Assembly (NCBI GenBank): GCA_963556695.1
Contig: CAUWAG010000003.1
Location: 1,550,001-1,614,000 of the forward strand
Reading direction: 5' to 3'
Length of the DNA: 64,000 bases
Origin: Anthostomella pinea
Lineage: Eukaryota; Ascomycota; Sordariomycetes; Xylariales; Xylariaceae
The notes under the pieces were generated by a model. It searched no databases. It worked only from the letters and a program-made list of their open reading frames with translations, and was not told the DNA's origin. This document shows positions 32,194-45,000 of the stretch, in pieces. Made by a program: the position numbers and the translations under genes. Each line of letters opens with the position of its first letter. The first letter of the stretch is position 1.

Positions 32194-35191
32194 ATGGATC
32201 ATATCGAGGATGAGCACTTTGATGGGACGTACCCCATTGCTTCTCCTTTCGAGACCATCGATAGCCATACGACTCCCAGCAGCGGTTTCTCACTCCCTGA
32301 TAGCCCAGTCACGAGACATGTTGGCCTCGAGAACAGCCGTGCATCTGCGAGACACAAGCTGGCACGATTGACGCTAGAGGAGAAGGTGCGTGTCTGCCAT
32401 CAAACCGACAGATTTGTAGAGACACTGACTTTTCAAGGTGTCTCTCCTTACCGCAGCAGACTTCTGGCGGACCAAGTCAATACCCTCCAAGGGCATACCA
32501 GTCATCAAAACAAGCGATGGCCCTAATGGTGCTCGCGGTGGTATCTTCGTCGGAGGTACAAAGGTCGGTCGTTGAAGCTTGTATCTTGACTGCTTGACAT
32601 TGACTATCCCAACATAGGCTGCCCTTTTCCCATGTGGGATTTCTCTAGCAGCGACGTGGAACAAGGACTTGATGTACACCGTCGGCCAGCACCTGGCCGA
32701 TGAGGTCCGGGCAAGATCAGCTCAGGTCCTTCTCGCACCAACTGTCTGCATGCACCGCCACCCTCTAGGCGGCAGGAACTTCGAGTCCTTCTCGGAAGAC
32801 CCCTTGCTCACCGGGAAGCTGGCCTCTCAGTACATCAAAGGCATCCAGTCGAAAGGCGTTGCTGCCACAATCAAACGTTGGTGTTATTATACACCCGGAT
32901 AAACACAATTCGGCTAATGTCTCTCAGATTTCGTGGCCAATGAACAGGAGACGCATCGACTCACCATAGATTCGATGATGACGGAACGGCCGCTGAGGGA
33001 GTTGTATCTTCGGCCGTTCGAGATCGCCGTGCGAGAGGCAAACCCCTGGGCTGTCATGTCGTCGTATAATCTCGTCAACGGTGTTCATGCCGATATGCAC
33101 ATGCATACCCTGAAGGACATCCTGCGGGGTGAATGGGGATACGATGGGTAAGCTCACTCGTCCTGTTTCCAGGAACGAAGGCATCTGACATGACCTATTC
33201 AGCACCGTGGTCTCGGACTGGGGCGGTATCAACTCCACCATAGAGTCGATCAAAGCAGGATGTGACATTGAATTCCCTTATTCGACAAAATGGCGTTTCG
33301 AGAAGGTCCTCAAAGCTATCGAAGAAGGCGACCTCACTCAAAATGACATCGACATAGCGGCAGAAAATGTGCTAACCCTCGTCGAGCGTACGAAAGGAGA
33401 CGACATGTCAGCCGAGGAACCAGAGAGAGAAGACGACAGAGAGGAGACCAGGGCACTAATTCGCGAGGCTGGAGTCGAAGGCCTGGCCCTTTTGAAGAAC
33501 GAGGGTGGCATCCTGCCTATCAACCCAAAGACCACCAAGGTCGCCGTCATTGGTCCGAACGCCAACCGGGCAATCGCCGGCGGTGGCGGCAGCGCCAGTC
33601 TCAATCCATATTACAACACTCTTCCTCTGGATAGTATCAAGCAGGTCATACAGCAGGAGGTGACGTACGCTCAGGGTTGCCATATCTACAAATGGCTCCC
33701 GGTCGCCTCTCCTTTCTGCACCGACAAATCCGGGCAGCCGGGTGTGACGCTGGAGTGGTTCAGCGGGGACAAGTTCGAAGGCGATATTGTCGTGACGCAA
33801 CGCAGAGTCAACACTGATCTCTTCCTATGGGATTCAGCACCGTTGGACCAGCTCGGCCCGGAGTGGTCGGCGATTGCCACGACCCACCTGACGCCCACGG
33901 CTACCGGGAAGCACACGATCAGCTTCATGAGCGTCGGGCCCGGCAGGTTGTACGTGGACGGGAAGCTGGCCCTGGATCTTTGGGACTGGACAGAGGAGGG
34001 CGAGGCGATGTTTGACGGCTCCATTGACTATATGGTTGATATCGACATGGAAGCCGGTACGCCGGTCGAGCTCCGGGTCGAGATGACGAACGAGCTCCGG
34101 CCTATCGCCAAGCAGAAGATGTTCAAGATGACGCATAAATATGGAGGTTGCCGCATCGGTTTCAAGGAGGAGGACCAGGTCGATTATTTACATCAAGCCG
34201 TTGAAGCTGCGAAGGCAGCTGATGTCGCCGTGGTCATTGTCGGTCTCGATGCCGAGTGGGAGTCCGAAGGCTACGACAGACAGACGATGGATCTCCCCTC
34301 CGACGGCAGCCAAGATCGACTGATCGAGGCGGTCCTGAAGGCAAACCCCCGGACGGTCGTCGTTAACCAGTCTGGATCCCCTGTCACCATGCCATGGGCC
34401 GACGCGGTGCCTGCCATCCTCCAGGCCTGGTACCAGGGTCAGGAGGCGGGCCACGCACTGGCTGATGTTCTGTTCGGCCTGCGGAACCCTAGCGGCAAGC
34501 TTCCTGTAAGTAAATAGTTGCATGAGCAACGTCCTCAACAGCGTATATACTGACGGTTCTAGTCGACTTTCCCTCGGCGGCTAGAAGACACGCCCGCTTA
34601 CCACAACTGGCCCGGCGAGAACCTGCGCGTGCTCTACGGCGAAGGCCTGTACATCGGCTACCGGCACTACGACCGCGCCAAAATCCCACCTCTGTTCCCC
34701 TTCGGCCACGGCCTGTCATACACGACATTCGAGTACGGGCGGCCGTCGCTCAGCCAGAAGGTCCTGACGGCCTCGTCGCCCATCCACCTGGTCATGGCCG
34801 TGACCAACACGGGCGCCGTCGCGGGCTCCGAGACCGTCCAGGTCTACGTCCGGGACGACAAGTCGGCGCTGCCCCGACCCGAGAAGGAGCTGGTGGCGTT
34901 CGAGAAGGTGTTCCTGGAGCCCGACGAGACGAGGCATGTCACGATCGCGCTCGACAGGTACGCTGTGGGGTATTATGATACTTCGATCCCGGGCTGGATC
35001 GCGGAGGAGGGCTCGTTCAGGGTGCTGGTGGGCGCGTCGGCGATGGATATCAGGTGAGTTATTCCTTCTTAGCTTCTTGCTTGTGACGCATGCGCACGGT
35101 TCTTTCTATTTGACTGCTGCTGACTGACGACGAATCTATCAGGCACTCGACGGCATTCGAGGTCAAGGAGTCTTTCACCTGGATCTTCTAG
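32194..35191 (+). CDS. GH3 beta-glucosidase with PA14 insertion, intracellular type
   Basis: Seven exons, 32194-32385, 32438-32563, 32618-32876, 32928-33147, 33203-34505, 34563-35053 and 35143-35191, give 879 aa. All introns are 51-89 bp and the frame is kept across each. Exon joins restore LTLEEKVSLLTAADFWRT, KTSDGPNGARG, ATIKHFVANEQE and YDGTVVSDWGG. The GH3 N domain has the nucleophile Asp271 in VVSDWGG and the substrate loop HPLGGRNFESFSEDP. A PA14 lectin-like domain (about residues 430-575) interrupts the C domain, which has GLDAEWESEGYDR and FGHGLSYTTFEY. A fibronectin-III-like domain ends the protein. No signal peptide is seen, so it probably hydrolyses cellobiose and other beta-glucosides inside the cell, like cytosolic fungal BGL proteins. 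Confidence 0.92.
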
Positions 35192-36211
35192 ACCCAAGGG
35201 TTAATTGTTTCGGACGGATTGACGATTTCACTGATGGGATTCTTACCCGTACGTGGTTCATGCCTGATGGATTAGCGGCCTTTTGCATGTGTTCTACGCT
35301 GGGATGGTTGACACGGTGGCGGTTAGGGAACCATTTGGATATATCCCTCAAGGTTGAGTCCTTCAACTGAGGCTCCAACTAGGAACGTGTCCCTGGATGA
35401 TTATGCACATGAATACAATGATGAAGTCTCGTTCAATTTACACAGTCTTTCATCCGTACGTGTGCTTGTCTAAGCAAGGCAGACGTTTCAATCGACTTGA
35501 GGTCACAAATTCCGGCTACGCCTTGGAAATACAGCCTTGGCCAGACTTATCATCTATCACTGCCGCAGCCTGCCCCTGAAGCCCATATCACTTATAGGTA
35601 GACCACAACTGGAGAGGTCGTCGAGCCGAAAGGATTCTCGTGGCATCGAATCAGCTAATTCAGAAAGTCGGGCCATCCGGTGTCAAACCGGACTTTTAGG
35701 CAAATGGTAAGGAGCATCGAAGCCATAGATACCCTACGCAAGACGGATTGCGAGTTGCTTTCCTTGAATTGACCCGATGGCTCAAGGGGAGCTCTAGACG
35801 GTGTGAATAGGGGTAAACAGTGCACTTAACACGACGGGTCGGAATTCCAGGGGCTCGCACAAAGCCACTTAGGGTGCAACTCTGTTTACGCACTGTATTT
35901 TCAGTGGGCCTTTGCACCGTCGACGGCCGCTACACCCAATCACTGGTCACCCTTTCTTTACCGTGTCAGTCAGCCGCGCGTGGCTCATCCATACTGTGTT
36001 TTCTGACATGGACCTTTCCAAAGTTTCCAGCTGGAACGCTTCGAACGTCAGTCAACCTTAACCTTCCACATCACGCACCGCCCAATCACGGCAACCCTCA
36101 AAACAGCGCATCTTCCCGGACCAGCTCGCTCGCGACGACCCAGTTCTGACAACCCTGTGTAACATTGCAACATCCGGCAACAAGCATATATGGCTGCCCT
36201 CTCAGGACAAC
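35192..36211. other. Intergenic region before the Cdc1 gene
   Basis: Only short frames are seen. The last 250 bp are the probable Cdc1 promoter and leader. Confidence 0.6.
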
Positions 36212-36228
36212 ATGGCGCCGTCATATAG
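36190..36228 (+). promoter_or_regulatory. Upstream ORF overlapping the Cdc1 start codon
   Basis: An ATG at 36190 opens a 12-codon frame ending in TAG at 36226-36228, beyond and out of phase with the main ATG at 36212. If included in the transcript it would reduce initiation at the main start. The main start has A at -3. Confidence 0.35.
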
Positions 36229-38479
36229 CAGCGGCTACGGCAACTCGCCAGCTCCCCCCAGCTACACCTCCAGCTCGTACCACGACTACGGCACGCGAGA
36301 CCACGGCGACTTCCAGTCCATCTGCGACGACATATTGGCCGGTGCGCGGACCTTCTGGCGGCGGCTTTGGGCGTATGGGCAGGGTCAAGGGCGGCATTCG
36401 GCCTGGAGTGTGACTATGAAGGGAGGACAGCAGCTCCGGCGGAACCTGGTGCGCCGCCGCATCTTCAGCTTCCCGCACCTGCTGGTTGCGCTCTGGATGC
36501 TGGTCTTGCTGTGGGGGGAGCGGTGGACGTTTGCAAGTAGCGTACGAAACTGCGATTGGGATCATTGGGAAGATTGGGTAAGTTGTGATTCTGGTTCGCA
36601 CTCTGGAGCCTGAGATGGAGCTTGAGCTTGGTGTTGCGTGCACAGAGGAAACTGGCTGGACATTGGGCTAACCTTCACTTCACGACAGCCCTCAGGTGCA
36701 ACTCCGCATCGACTTATATTCGTCGCCGACCCCCAGATCATCGATCCCCATTCTTACCCTGGCCGCCCATGGCCGCTGAACCCCTTAACGATGCGCATTA
36801 CCGACAATTACATGCGGAGGTCCTATATACAACTACAGGAGGTTCTCCACCCAGACACCGTCATGTTCCTAGGGGATCTATTCGACGGTGGTAGAGAGTG
36901 GAAGACGGCGCGCGGAAACTTCGACGACCCGGACTGGGCCAAGGATCACCGGCCCGCCCACGAACAGGAATTAATGAAGCAGTGGAATAAGAAGTACGGC
37001 CAGGAATACTGGCTGAAAGAGTACGCTAGATTCGGAGATCTTTTCTACAAGAGTTTCAAGCTGGGAGGAGACTACCCTGGCGCAGGTCAGAGAGGACGCA
37101 AGCTCATATCGAGCTTACCTGGAAACCACGACTTGGGCTTTGGAGCCGAGGTTAAGCCCCCCGCGCGACATCGGTTCAATGCGTACTTTGGCGAGACGAA
37201 CAGAGTAGACGTTATTGGGAACCACACGTTCGTGTCTGTGGATACAGTGTCATTGAGCGCCGGTACATCGTCTATGAAGGACAAGGTCGACCTGCACGGC
37301 ATATACGAGCCCGTGCATCAGTTCCTGAATGAGGTCAAAGCCACCAAAAGAAGGGCTGTTCAGAGGGAGCTACGGTTCTGGAGAGGCGAGACGGAGGAGC
37401 TCGTATTTGAACAGAAGATTGAGGATCTCGACAGCGGTGATTACAGCGCATTACCGACCATAGATCCGGGAGAGAACGGGCCTGATTTCCCAACCATTCT
37501 GTTGACACACGTCCCGCTGTACCGAAATCCAGGAACGCCATGTGGTCCCTTGCGAGAGCATTCGCCGCCGGCAAAACCACCGGCGGGTCAGGACACACCG
37601 GTAATCCCCGACCATGGGAATGCAATCAGTGTATCGAACGGATACCAGTACCAGAATGTGCTCAGCGACGAGGATTCCATCAGGCTCATCAAGAGCATTG
37701 GTAACGTCAAGCACGCCTTCTCTGGGGATGATCATGACTACTGTGAACTGGTACACTCCGAGCAGAAAGAAAATGTCCATGAGGTTACAGTCAAGAGTGT
37801 GAGCATGGCTATGGGTGTACTGTCCCCCGGCTTTCAGATGGTTTCCCTGTACAACCCCATCGACGACCAAGGGAACCCCTTGGCTGGCTCTCCAGGACCT
37901 ACACTGCAAACTCATCTTTGTTTGCTCCCTCGTCAGCTGTCTACTTACATCAACTACGCTATTTTGGGAGTGCTGACCGTATTGGTTCTGGCGGGACGGG
38001 CATTTCTGCTCCCTGTCCTCAATTTGCAACCCTTCGCTCTGGACCCCGTGCAACGAGCGCCATCAGCGGTTCTCCCTATCTTCAAAGCAAAGACCGAAGC
38101 CGAGGGTGGAGATGACTATGATTTCATTTCTACCTCCTCCGCCACCTCGTCGAAAGTTCCATCAGCTCGAGTATCAACTACCCGGCCGCGAGGTCCATCC
38201 CTGTCGAATGGGCTTGTATCCTACGCGCGCAATGCATCTCCCAAGCCCCGGAGGGACAAACCAGGGCCAGGCAAATGGGGCTGGGGCCAAAACAGGGGGC
38301 CCCGGATTGAGATCAGGAGGGATAGCTACTACGACGGCAAGGGTCGCGGTGACACCTGGAAGCCCGCCACGCGGCCGCGGACAACGTTCAGTCTGGTCAC
38401 ACGAGATATATGGACCACGACCTGGCGAGTGGTCTGGATGGTGCTGCTCTTCTTTGCTTACCTCATGTACCAGGGATAG
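36212..38479 (+). CDS. CDC1: Cdc1-type metallophosphoesterase (GPI-anchor remodelling, membrane protein)
   Basis: Exons 36212-36577 and 36689-38479 (intron 111 bp) give 718 aa. The junction gives HWEDWPSGATPHRLIFVADPQ. Metallophosphoesterase motifs occur in order: VADPQ, FLGDLFDGGREW, LPGNHDLGFG, LTHVPLYR and FSGDDHDYCEL. One transmembrane helix precedes the catalytic domain (FPHLLVALWMLVLLWGERW) and two follow it (YAILGVLTVLVLAGRAFLLPVL, VWMVLLFFAYLM). This matches Cdc1/PGAP5, a Mn2+-dependent ER/Golgi enzyme that removes ethanolamine-phosphate from the GPI glycan. A basic, Pro-rich spacer (about residues 590-690) lies between the last two helices. The Ted1 paralogue is possible, but the size and helices fit Cdc1 better. 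Confidence 0.87.
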
Positions 38480-40306
38480 ACGGACTTTCTCGAGGGTTTT
38501 CTCGCGTCTCGCGCTGTAATTGTAAGTTTAGGTCTAGGGTTGGAAAATACTGTTTGCTCTGGATATAGATACATGAGCAGTCTTAATCAGCATTAGCCGG
38601 CCGGATGGGAAAAGAGAGTTCGAATCTTGTGGAGTTAGGGTTGGGATGGCTATAGCATCGGATAGGCAGAGGCAGGGAATGTCTATCCGTCCGAGCTCTG
38701 TGAGGCTCTGTATAATATACCTTGATATCCTTATGACTTATAGGATCGGGATCGCAGCAGAGGGTGATGCCATCAGTAGGGTTCTAGACTGGCGTTGAAT
38801 GCAGACATAACAGTGCGCAGGATATCTTTACGACTTCGCTAGCCCCTGGTTTCTTGTAGTACTTTGTGTAGGCTCAATGTCAGGACCAGAGCAGACTCGG
38901 GGCTGATGATGCCCTGCCCTGCTGGGCTAGATAGACAGCGGAGGATAGAGATCATGATTTCCAAAATCGCAGACGCACAAGCATAACACGAATGACCCAA
39001 AGTGCCAGCTTCGGACTCGGAAAGGCTGTCCGTCCACATTCCGTGTATATCTCAGTAAACTCTGGCGACGAGACTTCTTCCCATAGGTAGTCGCAGTCAT
39101 ATTCCCCAGACCAGACCAGACCGGACCACACCAGACCAGACCAGCCAGTCCTGGCAACCGCCTCCCTCAGGCCACGCTTTCTTTCCGACTCCACCACGAG
39201 CAAACGCAGGTCCACGTCCTTTCCCCTTTCCCTTCCCGCAAGCGCGCCTCGTCTGCTGCTTTCCCTTTTGTAGCTAGAGTCCAGAGCCATGTTCGAGGCG
39301 GACACACAGGGGAAAAGCGCTCGTCGAACGGAGCCGGCACTGGAGCTGTCGTGGATGGGTCACGGATGGGGGGAATAGATACGAGAGAAAGCGGCTGGTT
39401 GTGGGTGTGGGTTGTGAGCAGTTGTTTATGGGGGCCGGGAGTATGCTGCCTTGCCTGCTGGTAGGTACGCCGGAGCGACGAGGTCGTCGGGTGACTTGAT
39501 GCCGGGCGGTTGCTAGGTTAGGTAGTTAATTGTGTCCGTGAAGAGGCCGATTTACCGTGGTTCTGGCTGTGCGTGTCGCTCGCTGTTCACACATGGACAT
39601 GGATTATTCAGTGTAGATCTATCTAGACAGGTAATCATAAGTCAACCAGGATGTGTTGGTTTGGGGATGGTGGCTACTCGTAGTTCTGCGCTCAACAGTC
39701 TGGAATCTTTGAGCGTCGATGCAATGCCCTTGAAGGAATCAGGCCTTTATATAGGTATCAAGTGATGTGAGATGCATGTTTTCTGTTCAAAGCTGCGATC
39801 GGCTGGGCACCCCTAGGAATGCCCGGCCATCTACTCAAGTCATTGATATACAAATGTAGTATGATCTTCCTCGAAAAAGAGTAATGCAGATCTGCAGCGC
39901 TATGCTGTACAATTGGGCGAGGGGTGTCTTTACTGAAAGACCCCCGCATGCCCAATGGGTCATGGCCGCAAGTGGCCTTTTTCCTGCGAATGAGTCCGTA
40001 AGTTCAGGCTCGAACCTGTATATGCCTTGCCCCCAGAAAGTATCTCCCAAATGGTGATAAACAAACCATACCCAATGATGACCCTTGCATCGCCAGACCC
40101 TAACCAAGCCCAAGCCCAAGCCCAAGCCTCCAAGTGTCCGGAAGGAATAGTTTCCCCATTGGTCCCGATCCCAGGTTCCGTTGAACTCCATCACGTCGAA
40201 CTCCAGCGCTGGTATATCTTATATGTAATTCGAAAGGACAAATACTCCGGATTATTCGAACGAAGCACCGAAAGCCATGTCGGACGGCTAATCAATGGTC
40301 TGCAGC
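38480..40306. other. Gene-free convergent region with CCAGA array
   Basis: Lies between the 3' ends of the Cdc1 and transporter genes. I see no gene. It holds the CCAGA array (39106-39145) and a short CCAAGC repeat (40104-40127). Confidence 0.6.
39106..39145. repeat. CCAGA pentamer array, eight units
   Basis: Units are CCAGA x3, CCGGA, CCACA, CCAGA x2, CCAGC. This is the reverse complement of the GGTCT array at 5976-6015, and both have one CCGG-containing variant unit. Confidence 0.85.
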
Positions 40307-42072
40307 TCAGTAGCTGAAATCGACGGTACCCATTCCCAATCGATGTAACTCCTTGTCCTCTTCGGACATGTTCTCTTGGGGATCGATATCCGTATGTATC
40401 GTCTGTATGCTCGAGTCGGTAGTCGAACCTGTAACCGATGGTTGCAGCTCGTGTTCCAGTGGCGGGATACCACTGTCCGCAAACCCATCATCGCGCAGTT
40501 GCTGAAAGCTCCAACTAGGCTCAAACTTCTTGCTGTTCCACGCAAACGGAACACGCTCGTACATCTCGTCGATCTGCTCCAAACTGATTTTGCTGGTTTC
40601 GTATATCATGCAGTAGACGAAGATAGCACCAAGGATGCAGAACGCTCCCCAAATGTAGAAGATTCTGGTTCCCAGAGATGCATACCCTGCACGTTCCTCG
40701 ACCAGGAATGGTGTACCGTAGGCGATACCGAAATTGAATAGCCAGTTAGAGGCAGTTGAGATCGACATCGACTTGGCTCGGACCTTGAGAGGATAGATCT
40801 CGGAGGTGACGACCCAGGCGACCGGACCCCACGATGCGGCGTAGAAGAACACAAACAAAGACACAAATATCATGAGGAGCTTCGCTGCCAACCCTTCATT
40901 GTTGGGACCCCCGACCGACGCAAAGATGGCAATAATCAATTGACCAATTGCCATTCCTATCGCCCCAACCATCAACAGCTTTCGACGGCCCCAGCTTTCC
41001 ACCACAAACAATCCGGGCACTGTCGAGACCACATTGATGATGTTCAATATGAGGGAGATCAAAAACGGGTTCAAAACACCAGCGTTCCGGAAGAAGGTCG
41101 TTCCGTAATACATGATGAAGTTGATACCACTGAGCTGTTGCAGCATCTGAAGACCGCATCCAGTGAGTATACGGCGGCCGAGGTGTGGAGACCCTGTGAA
41201 AACGTCGCGGTATGATGCAGAGCCCAGGGTGAGCTCGTATTCGTGGTTCGCTTCGATCTCGGCGAGTTCTTCGACAAGTGCCGGGTGTGTTATGTCGAGG
41301 CGTCGGAGGCGGCTCAGAGCCAGGCCGGCGGCGTGTTTGTCCCCACGCTTGATCAAGTATCGTGGAGTTTCTGGCAAAATCAACAGCCCTAGACAGAGGA
41401 CGCAGGCCCAGGTAAGTTGGAGGCCGATGGGAATGCGGTAGGCAGGAGCGCCGTGCAAATTGCTTGTGAGTAGGTTGACTATGGACGCTGAGAGAAGGCC
41501 GCATGTGATGGAGAACTGATACGCGCACACCAAGGTACCTCGAATCCATTTCGGAGCCATTTCAGACTGGTAGAGGGGCACGAGGACCGAAACGGCTCCC
41601 ACGCCGATGCCGGCAAAGAACCTGAACCGCGAGGTCAATACTTGCAATCCAACAGACAATACCCGGGTTCGCCTCCAACATACCGGCCCGTTAATAACAT
41701 CGGAATGGCATCGGCGCAGATCTGGAATATAACACCGACAATGAAAACGCCGACTGAAGCGATGATGGATATTCGACGGCCGATCCAGTCCCCGAAGGGC
41801 GCAGAGATGAGCGCACCGGCAACGGTCCCAGCGCTCAATATGGCGACGACGATGGATATTTGTGCTGGCGAAAGGGTCGGGTCTCCTTGGTCGTCGATAT
41901 AGCCGGTGTTGAATTGTTTGATGAAGGAGTCCATGGCGAGTATCCCATTGATGGTGCCAGTGTCGTATCCAAACAGCAGACCACCGGTCGCTACGAACAG
42001 GCCGACCATGATGGCCGGGGCGGAGGAGCCGGCGACATTGTCGGGTTTGTGCCAGCCCATGGCTATCGCCAT
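40307..42072 (-). CDS. MFS hexose transporter
   Basis: Exons 42072-41684 and 41621-40307 (intron 62 bp, GTATGT..TTCAG) give 567 aa. The junction restores PMLLTGRFFAGIGVGAVSV, the conserved R-G loop of sugar porters. Family motifs are GGLLFGYDTGTINGIL, GDWIGRRIS, PETPRYLIKRG, QQLSGINFIMYYGTTFF, WGRRK and WVVTSEIYPLKVRAKSMSI, with about twelve helices. It resembles fungal high-affinity glucose/hexose transporters of the plasma membrane and has a hydrophilic cytosolic tail of about 100 aa. A second in-frame ATG lies 12 bases downstream (MGWHKPDN). The substrate cannot be fixed from sequence; hexose is most likely, but xylose or another sugar is possible. Confidence 0.9.
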
Positions 42073-45000
42073 GGTGGATGGTGTTGCGACGTCAAGCCAG
42101 CGTTACTGATGGGATGGTCGTCTCGGTCGAGGTTGAAGGAGTGTGGACGTTGAAATTTGCGGGCTCTCATTGATTAGGATAGGATAGGAAGTAGAAGTGG
42201 GTAATAGGTAATAATACGGGAGAGAGGGTGAGTTGCAATGTGGAGAAGGCCAGCGAGGAAACGGCGGGTGGGAACTTGTGGGAGGAACCAGAGGAGGGTC
42301 AGTGCAGCAGGGGGCCAAGGGCAGCAGGGGGCCAAGGGCAGCACTGAACAGGGGCAGCAGCAGGCTGGCCGGGTGCTGGCAGACAGGGGCCAAGAAGGTG
42401 GACAGGACAGGATGGGCCAGGATCAGCATTCAGCACCACCTCGCCGGGGAGGCAGACCGCAGACGCCGGCGACCACGAGAGCAGCCTGGCACCCTGAAAA
42501 GGCCAAGATAATTGGTCTGGGGACGCGAGGGTGGGCGTGCCTAAGCGAGTGCAGGTGATGATGGATCGCAGGCGGGTTGGAAGTGAGGAGTTGGGACTGC
42601 AGTCTGCGTGAACTGATCACTGATGACTGACGGATTACATCCCCCGTCTCGCCGCCCGTCAGCTCGCCTGCCCAATGCCAATTCGCTGCCGTCCAGATCC
42701 GCGGCAGTGTCTTGTATGCGGCCGGCGCCTCGTTCAGGCTAGCCTCTGCTGGGCCTTCGCTTGGGCTTTTCCTGGCTTGCCTTGGCCGCCGCTGGGCTGA
42801 CAGTCACCGCTGAGTGCCTGCACAGCGCAATCGTATGAGAATGCCACTGGGCGTGCTGACGCGAAATGATCTAGGTAATAAGGTGGCTTGCGAAGGAAGA
42901 GCCCGACCAAACAACCCTCTATTCCCCAATCTCAAGTCACCGTCGTTGCCGAGTCGTATGGTCTGCTCAGCGGTATGGGCGATAGAGAATGTTGTCCAAC
43001 AAATGTGGGGGATCAGTGGATGTGAGAGTGGGCTGCACAGGCTGCGTAACATAGCATGGCCTTTCAACCGCACAACTGATGATCGCCGAATCTCCATCCT
43101 TCACATGCGCATAAGGCCTGCCATCTGATGATCCTTCCGGTACTCAAGATGCACGACAAGAATAAACGCCGTATCAAGCAGGTCGCCAAACCCATCCTTT
43201 GCTTTAGCACTTGCAGGAAGGGATGCAACCTGTTCATCGGCGCTGGAGCAGGCAATCTCGCAAGCATCAAAGATCTAGCAATGCTGAAAGCCACGGCGCG
43301 CCAACGTTGCCCGCCAAGTCTGACGGTGAGGTATTGGGGCAGATGACTCCTGCTAGGCGCATGTCTGGTACCGACCTAGGACTATGTAAGACAAGACCTG
43401 GAGACAGCCTTATTATTAAGGTCTATCGAGTCGGAGTCGCGAAGAGGGTAACATTCGGAGCTGTAGCTGATAAGTCGGTCGGTAAGGCAGAGCGTGGTAG
43501 CGCATCACCGTCTGGTGGTCACTGGTCTGGGTTCATGACTGGGATCCTGGGTTCTCGCAGCTGTCACACAAGAAACAACCCCAGATACAGGCAGCCCAGA
43601 GGTCGCAGCTGATGTGGACTGTTGGACCGTGGACTTGTGCACTGCAGAAAGGCATGTCGCTGCTGCGTGTCTCGGATGCTCAGCTGACGGTGTAACCCAC
43701 CACGACGACGGTCGACCTCGCTCTGCTCATCAGTGATCACTCGAGGCCTCGCTCTGATGAGTCTCTGAGTCGGGTGCTCATCTCGAATCATAGCTAGGGG
43801 AGCGGTCTAGATCTAGTGCGACCTGGAGAAATTAGCTCCGCCGTTTGCATCCTTCCTCGACAGATCGTAGCCCAGCAAGGGTGCTGATCTTGGCGAATAA
43901 CTGACTGGGTTTGCGGGGAAGTCCTAGACAGCAACCTCACCTTGTTGCCCTAGATGCAAATCAGCGTGTCAGGCTGTCAGGCTGTCAGGCCCAGTGCCAA
44001 AAGAACCATGTCCTGACAGAAAAAGGGTTTGCCAGCATCTTCACACTACTGAAGGCAGTGTCGCAACACTTACACAGGTACCTACCGTAGATTGTTGAAT
44101 GTTGACTGTTGATATTGGATTCAGGCGGACGACATTGGGTGCAGGTGGGCTGAACGGGTAGGTATGGCATTCCTAGGTACCTAGCTGGAGGTGACCATGG
44201 CCCATGGGGAAGGGACGACTGAACTGGCAGAGGGTCGCCCCTGCTGTCCCATCTTGCGATTGCCAGTTGGGATGTACTACTCTGCTGGCACCGGCACCAT
44301 CCACGGCGCACCATCATCAATCAACGTCAACCTGAATACCTCCAGCTACAGATTCATTTACTACAATATGTGCCGCACTCACTGCACTTCGACAACAACC
44401 CATGCTCCTACCCAAGTCTCGACCCCGAACCTGCGGTCAACGGAATTTGTCACCTATTTGGACAATCCTCTGTCGCCTATTCTAGCCTAGAGGTTGACGC
44501 CCTCATCGGCTGCCAGTCCTAGGTGTTGAGTCCCTTCGAGCTCGTCCAGAAGATCCGTCTGTCATCCGAGTATTCCTTTTGATGTATGTAATAAGCTTGC
44601 GACGAAGACCACTTCACAAGGCCGCACACACGAGTCGTGACTCAGTGCTTACTTACCTTTATCGTCGTCATCATCAGCAATTGATGGTCACACAGGAAGG
44701 ATCATGTCGCATCGTAGCTATTTTCGATACTCACGGCTTTCCGCGGTTCCCCTTGCCTTTGGTATTCCAAATGGCTCAGGCGAGTGTCCCTGGCACCCAA
44801 CCAGATACAAGCGACCGTTTCCCCTTGGTGGCGCTAGGCGCAGGATGCAGTCAGTATCTAGCCTCACCTCGATAATGAGTCGCTTGTTTCCGATCGAGAC
44901 CGACTCCAACAGCGACAATATATCGTTCGGTGGCCATGTCTTGCATGGAACCGCCACTCGCGCCGCAGCCTGGCACGAAACCCAACTGCTGAGAGATCAC

